From DUMJ01 sp964655195 (GTDB lineage Bacteria > DUMJ01): 14,303 bases of DNA. A model generated the notes under the pieces. The model searched no databases. It was not told the origin of the DNA and saw only the letters and a program-made list of their open reading frames with translations. The stretch covers positions 1 to 14,303 of the forward strand of contig CAZZLK010000097.1 of the NCBI GenBank assembly GCA_964655195.1, given 5' to 3'. How positions within the stretch are numbered: position 1 is the stretch's first letter; each line of letters begins with the position of its first letter. Positions 13,176-14,303 of the stretch are shown here, piece by piece. Both the position numbers and the translations under genes were made by a program.

Positions 13176-13788
13176 TACAAGCACCAGTTATCTATCTCTG
13201 GCAGTAGTGAAGGATGATATAACTCTCTATGAAAAGAATGTGTACTCTTTGAAACTCCACTCGGTACTACTTCCTGATGAGATAGAAAAAGCCCTAAAGA
13301 TAACTAGAGAAGGGATAGAAAGGATATTTGTTGCCATTGGTCCTGGTTCCTTCACAGGATTGAGGGTAGGGCTTTCACTGGTAAAGGGGATCGCTCTGGC
13401 TGGTGATATACCAGTTATAGGGGTTCCAACATTCGATGGACTTGCCTATAATATACCTCCAGAAGGAAAACTCCTGATTATTATGAGGTACAGATTGAGT
13501 AAGACTTACTATGCCAAATATAGGGCTAACAGTAACAGATGGATATGCGAAAAGATAGATGTGGCTGAAGTAACAGAGCTTCCGGAATTAGTTACAGATG
13601 AGAGGATAGCCATAGTAAAGGAGCATAATTACAGGGAGATAGCTTATATGTTCCAGAATCCAGTATTTATAGTTCCTAGGGCTTCCCTTCTGGTTATACC
13701 TGGTAGGGAGAAAGAGCCAGAGGTGTTGGAGAATCTAGTTCCTCTGTACATAGAACCTCCGGAGGCGGAAAGGATTAAGAATCTATGA
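13156..13788 (+). CDS. tsaB: t6A complex dimerisation subunit TsaB
   Basis: TsaB, 210 residues, an ASKHA-fold paralogue of TsaD with no catalytic role of its own; it binds TsaD and TsaE to form the transferase complex. ALDTSTSYLSLAVV at the start and GPGSFTGLRVGLSLVKGIA (about 58-76) are diagnostic. The central strand usually read as DAR...VYYA is here MRYRLSKTYYAKY. AGAGG lies seven bases before the ATG within the end of tsaE. It overlaps rimI by four bases (ATGA). Confidence 0.95.
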   Translation: MADLALDTSTSYLSLAVVKDDITLYEKNVYSLKLHSVLLPDEIEKALKITREGIERIFVAIGPGSFTGLRVGLSLVKGIALAGDIPVIGVPTFDGLAYNIPPEGKLLIIMRYRLSKTYYAKYRANSNRWICEKIDVAEVTELPELVTDERIAIVKEHNYREIAYMFQNPVFIVPRASLLVIPGREKEPEVLENLVPLYIEPPEAERIKNL

Positions 13789-14270
13789 TAGAGATCAAGC
13801 GGATGACAGTAAAACATCTGAAAGAGGTTTTGAGGATCGAGGAGTTATCCTTTCCTGTGCCATGGAGCTTTCAATCCTTCTATAACGAACTGGTAGGTAA
13901 TCCATATGGTTACTATATAGTAGCGTTAGAAGACGATAAGGTCGTGGGTTATGGGGGGATGTGGGTACTCTTAGATGAATGCCATATAACTACTGTAGCT
14001 GTTGACCCCAAGAGGAGGAGAGAAGGGATAGGAAGAAAGATAATGGAACATCTCATAGAGAAGGCTAGGGAGAAAGATGTAGAATGGGTATCTTTAGAGG
14101 TCAGGATTACAAACATACCCGCACAGAATCTATACAAATCGCTGGGATTTGAAGCGGTAGGGATAAGGAGAGGGTATTATCAGCCGAATAATGAAGATGC
14201 CATTATAATGAGACTGGTGTTGAAAGGAGAAAGAGGCAGTGTATATTCTGGCTATAGACACGTCCTGTGA
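13785..14270 (+). CDS. rimI: RimI-type N-terminal protein acetyltransferase
   Basis: GNAT-fold N-alpha-acetyltransferase, 161 residues; the E. coli member acetylates ribosomal protein S18. The acetyl-CoA loop is RREGIG (78-83, the Q/RxxGxG pattern) after ITTVAVDP, and LEVRITN with E105 and NLYKSLGF with Y117 occupy the usual catalytic region. It lies between tsaB and tsaD, its standard place in many bacteria, with a four-base ATGA overlap with tsaB. The last residues (GSVYSGYRHVL) are encoded by DNA that also encodes the start of tsaD. Confidence 0.92.
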   Translation: MIEIKRMTVKHLKEVLRIEELSFPVPWSFQSFYNELVGNPYGYYIVALEDDKVVGYGGMWVLLDECHITTVAVDPKRRREGIGRKIMEHLIEKAREKDVEWVSLEVRITNIPAQNLYKSLGFEAVGIRRGYYQPNNEDAIIMRLVLKGERGSVYSGYRHVL

Positions 14271-14303
14271 TGATACATCTGTTGCTATACTGAAAGATGG
14301 ACA
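14239..14303 (+). CDS. tsaD: t6A threonylcarbamoyltransferase TsaD, N-terminal fragment
   Basis: The first 21 codons of TsaD, the catalytic subunit that moves the threonylcarbamoyl group to A37 of tRNA; the rest is beyond the window. The translation YILAIDTSCDDTSVAILKDG is the standard ASKHA phosphate-1 start of the family, where most members read IETSCDET. The start is GTG at 14239, with GGAG nine bases before it, and lies 32 bases inside rimI in the +1 frame. Position after tsaE-tsaB-rimI confirms the call. Confidence 0.9.
   Translation, partial: MYILAIDTSCDDTSVAILKDG

Overview
This window looks like chromosomal core and carbohydrate-use DNA from an AT-rich, anaerobic and probably thermophilic bacterium. 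That reading rests on AGA/AGG and ATA codons dominating every gene, two oxygen-sensitive SPASM radical SAM enzymes, a cobalamin-type methionine synthase module, and a family CE7 acetyl esterase whose length and catalytic residue numbers match the Thermotoga maritima enzyme as I remember it. The order of the housekeeping genes resembles Bacillota, but L27 lacks the N-terminal extension typical of that phylum and no prp gene separates rplU from rpmA. I cannot name the lineage; Thermotogota-, Dictyoglomota- or Atribacterota-like groups are plausible.

Positions 1-6384 form a sugar-utilisation island built around a 203-base divergent intergenic region (4111-4313). Leftward run a SPASM radical SAM enzyme of unknown substrate, an LsrK-like FGGY kinase with its own promoter, and a GH42 beta-galactosidase cut by the window edge. 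Rightward run a CE7 esterase and an anaerobic sulfatase-maturating enzyme, coupled with one base between them. Together they suggest de-esterification, de-sulfation and hydrolysis of decorated glycans followed by phosphorylation of a released small sugar. No sulfatase or transporter lies in the window.

Positions 6377-11338 (minus strand) are one tight operon: rplU, rpmA, obgE, nadD, yqeK, rsfS and a two-domain MetH-like methyltransferase. A strong promoter lies directly upstream of rplU. Most junctions are overlaps of 11-20 bases. The Obg protein is unusual because two of its GTPase motifs are altered. The methyltransferase lacks cobalamin-binding and reactivation domains and has a changed residue in the folate-binding pocket.

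Positions 11425-14303 hold a minus-strand HI0933-family flavoprotein and, divergently, the t6A-modification operon tsaE-tsaB-rimI-tsaD; tsaD is cut by the window end. The tsaE transcript appears to be leaderless. Candidate promoters at several genes share an extended -10 of the form TGGTAAAAT. No tRNA, rRNA, CRISPR array, insertion sequence or prophage gene was seen, and no gene-free stretch exceeds 300 bases.
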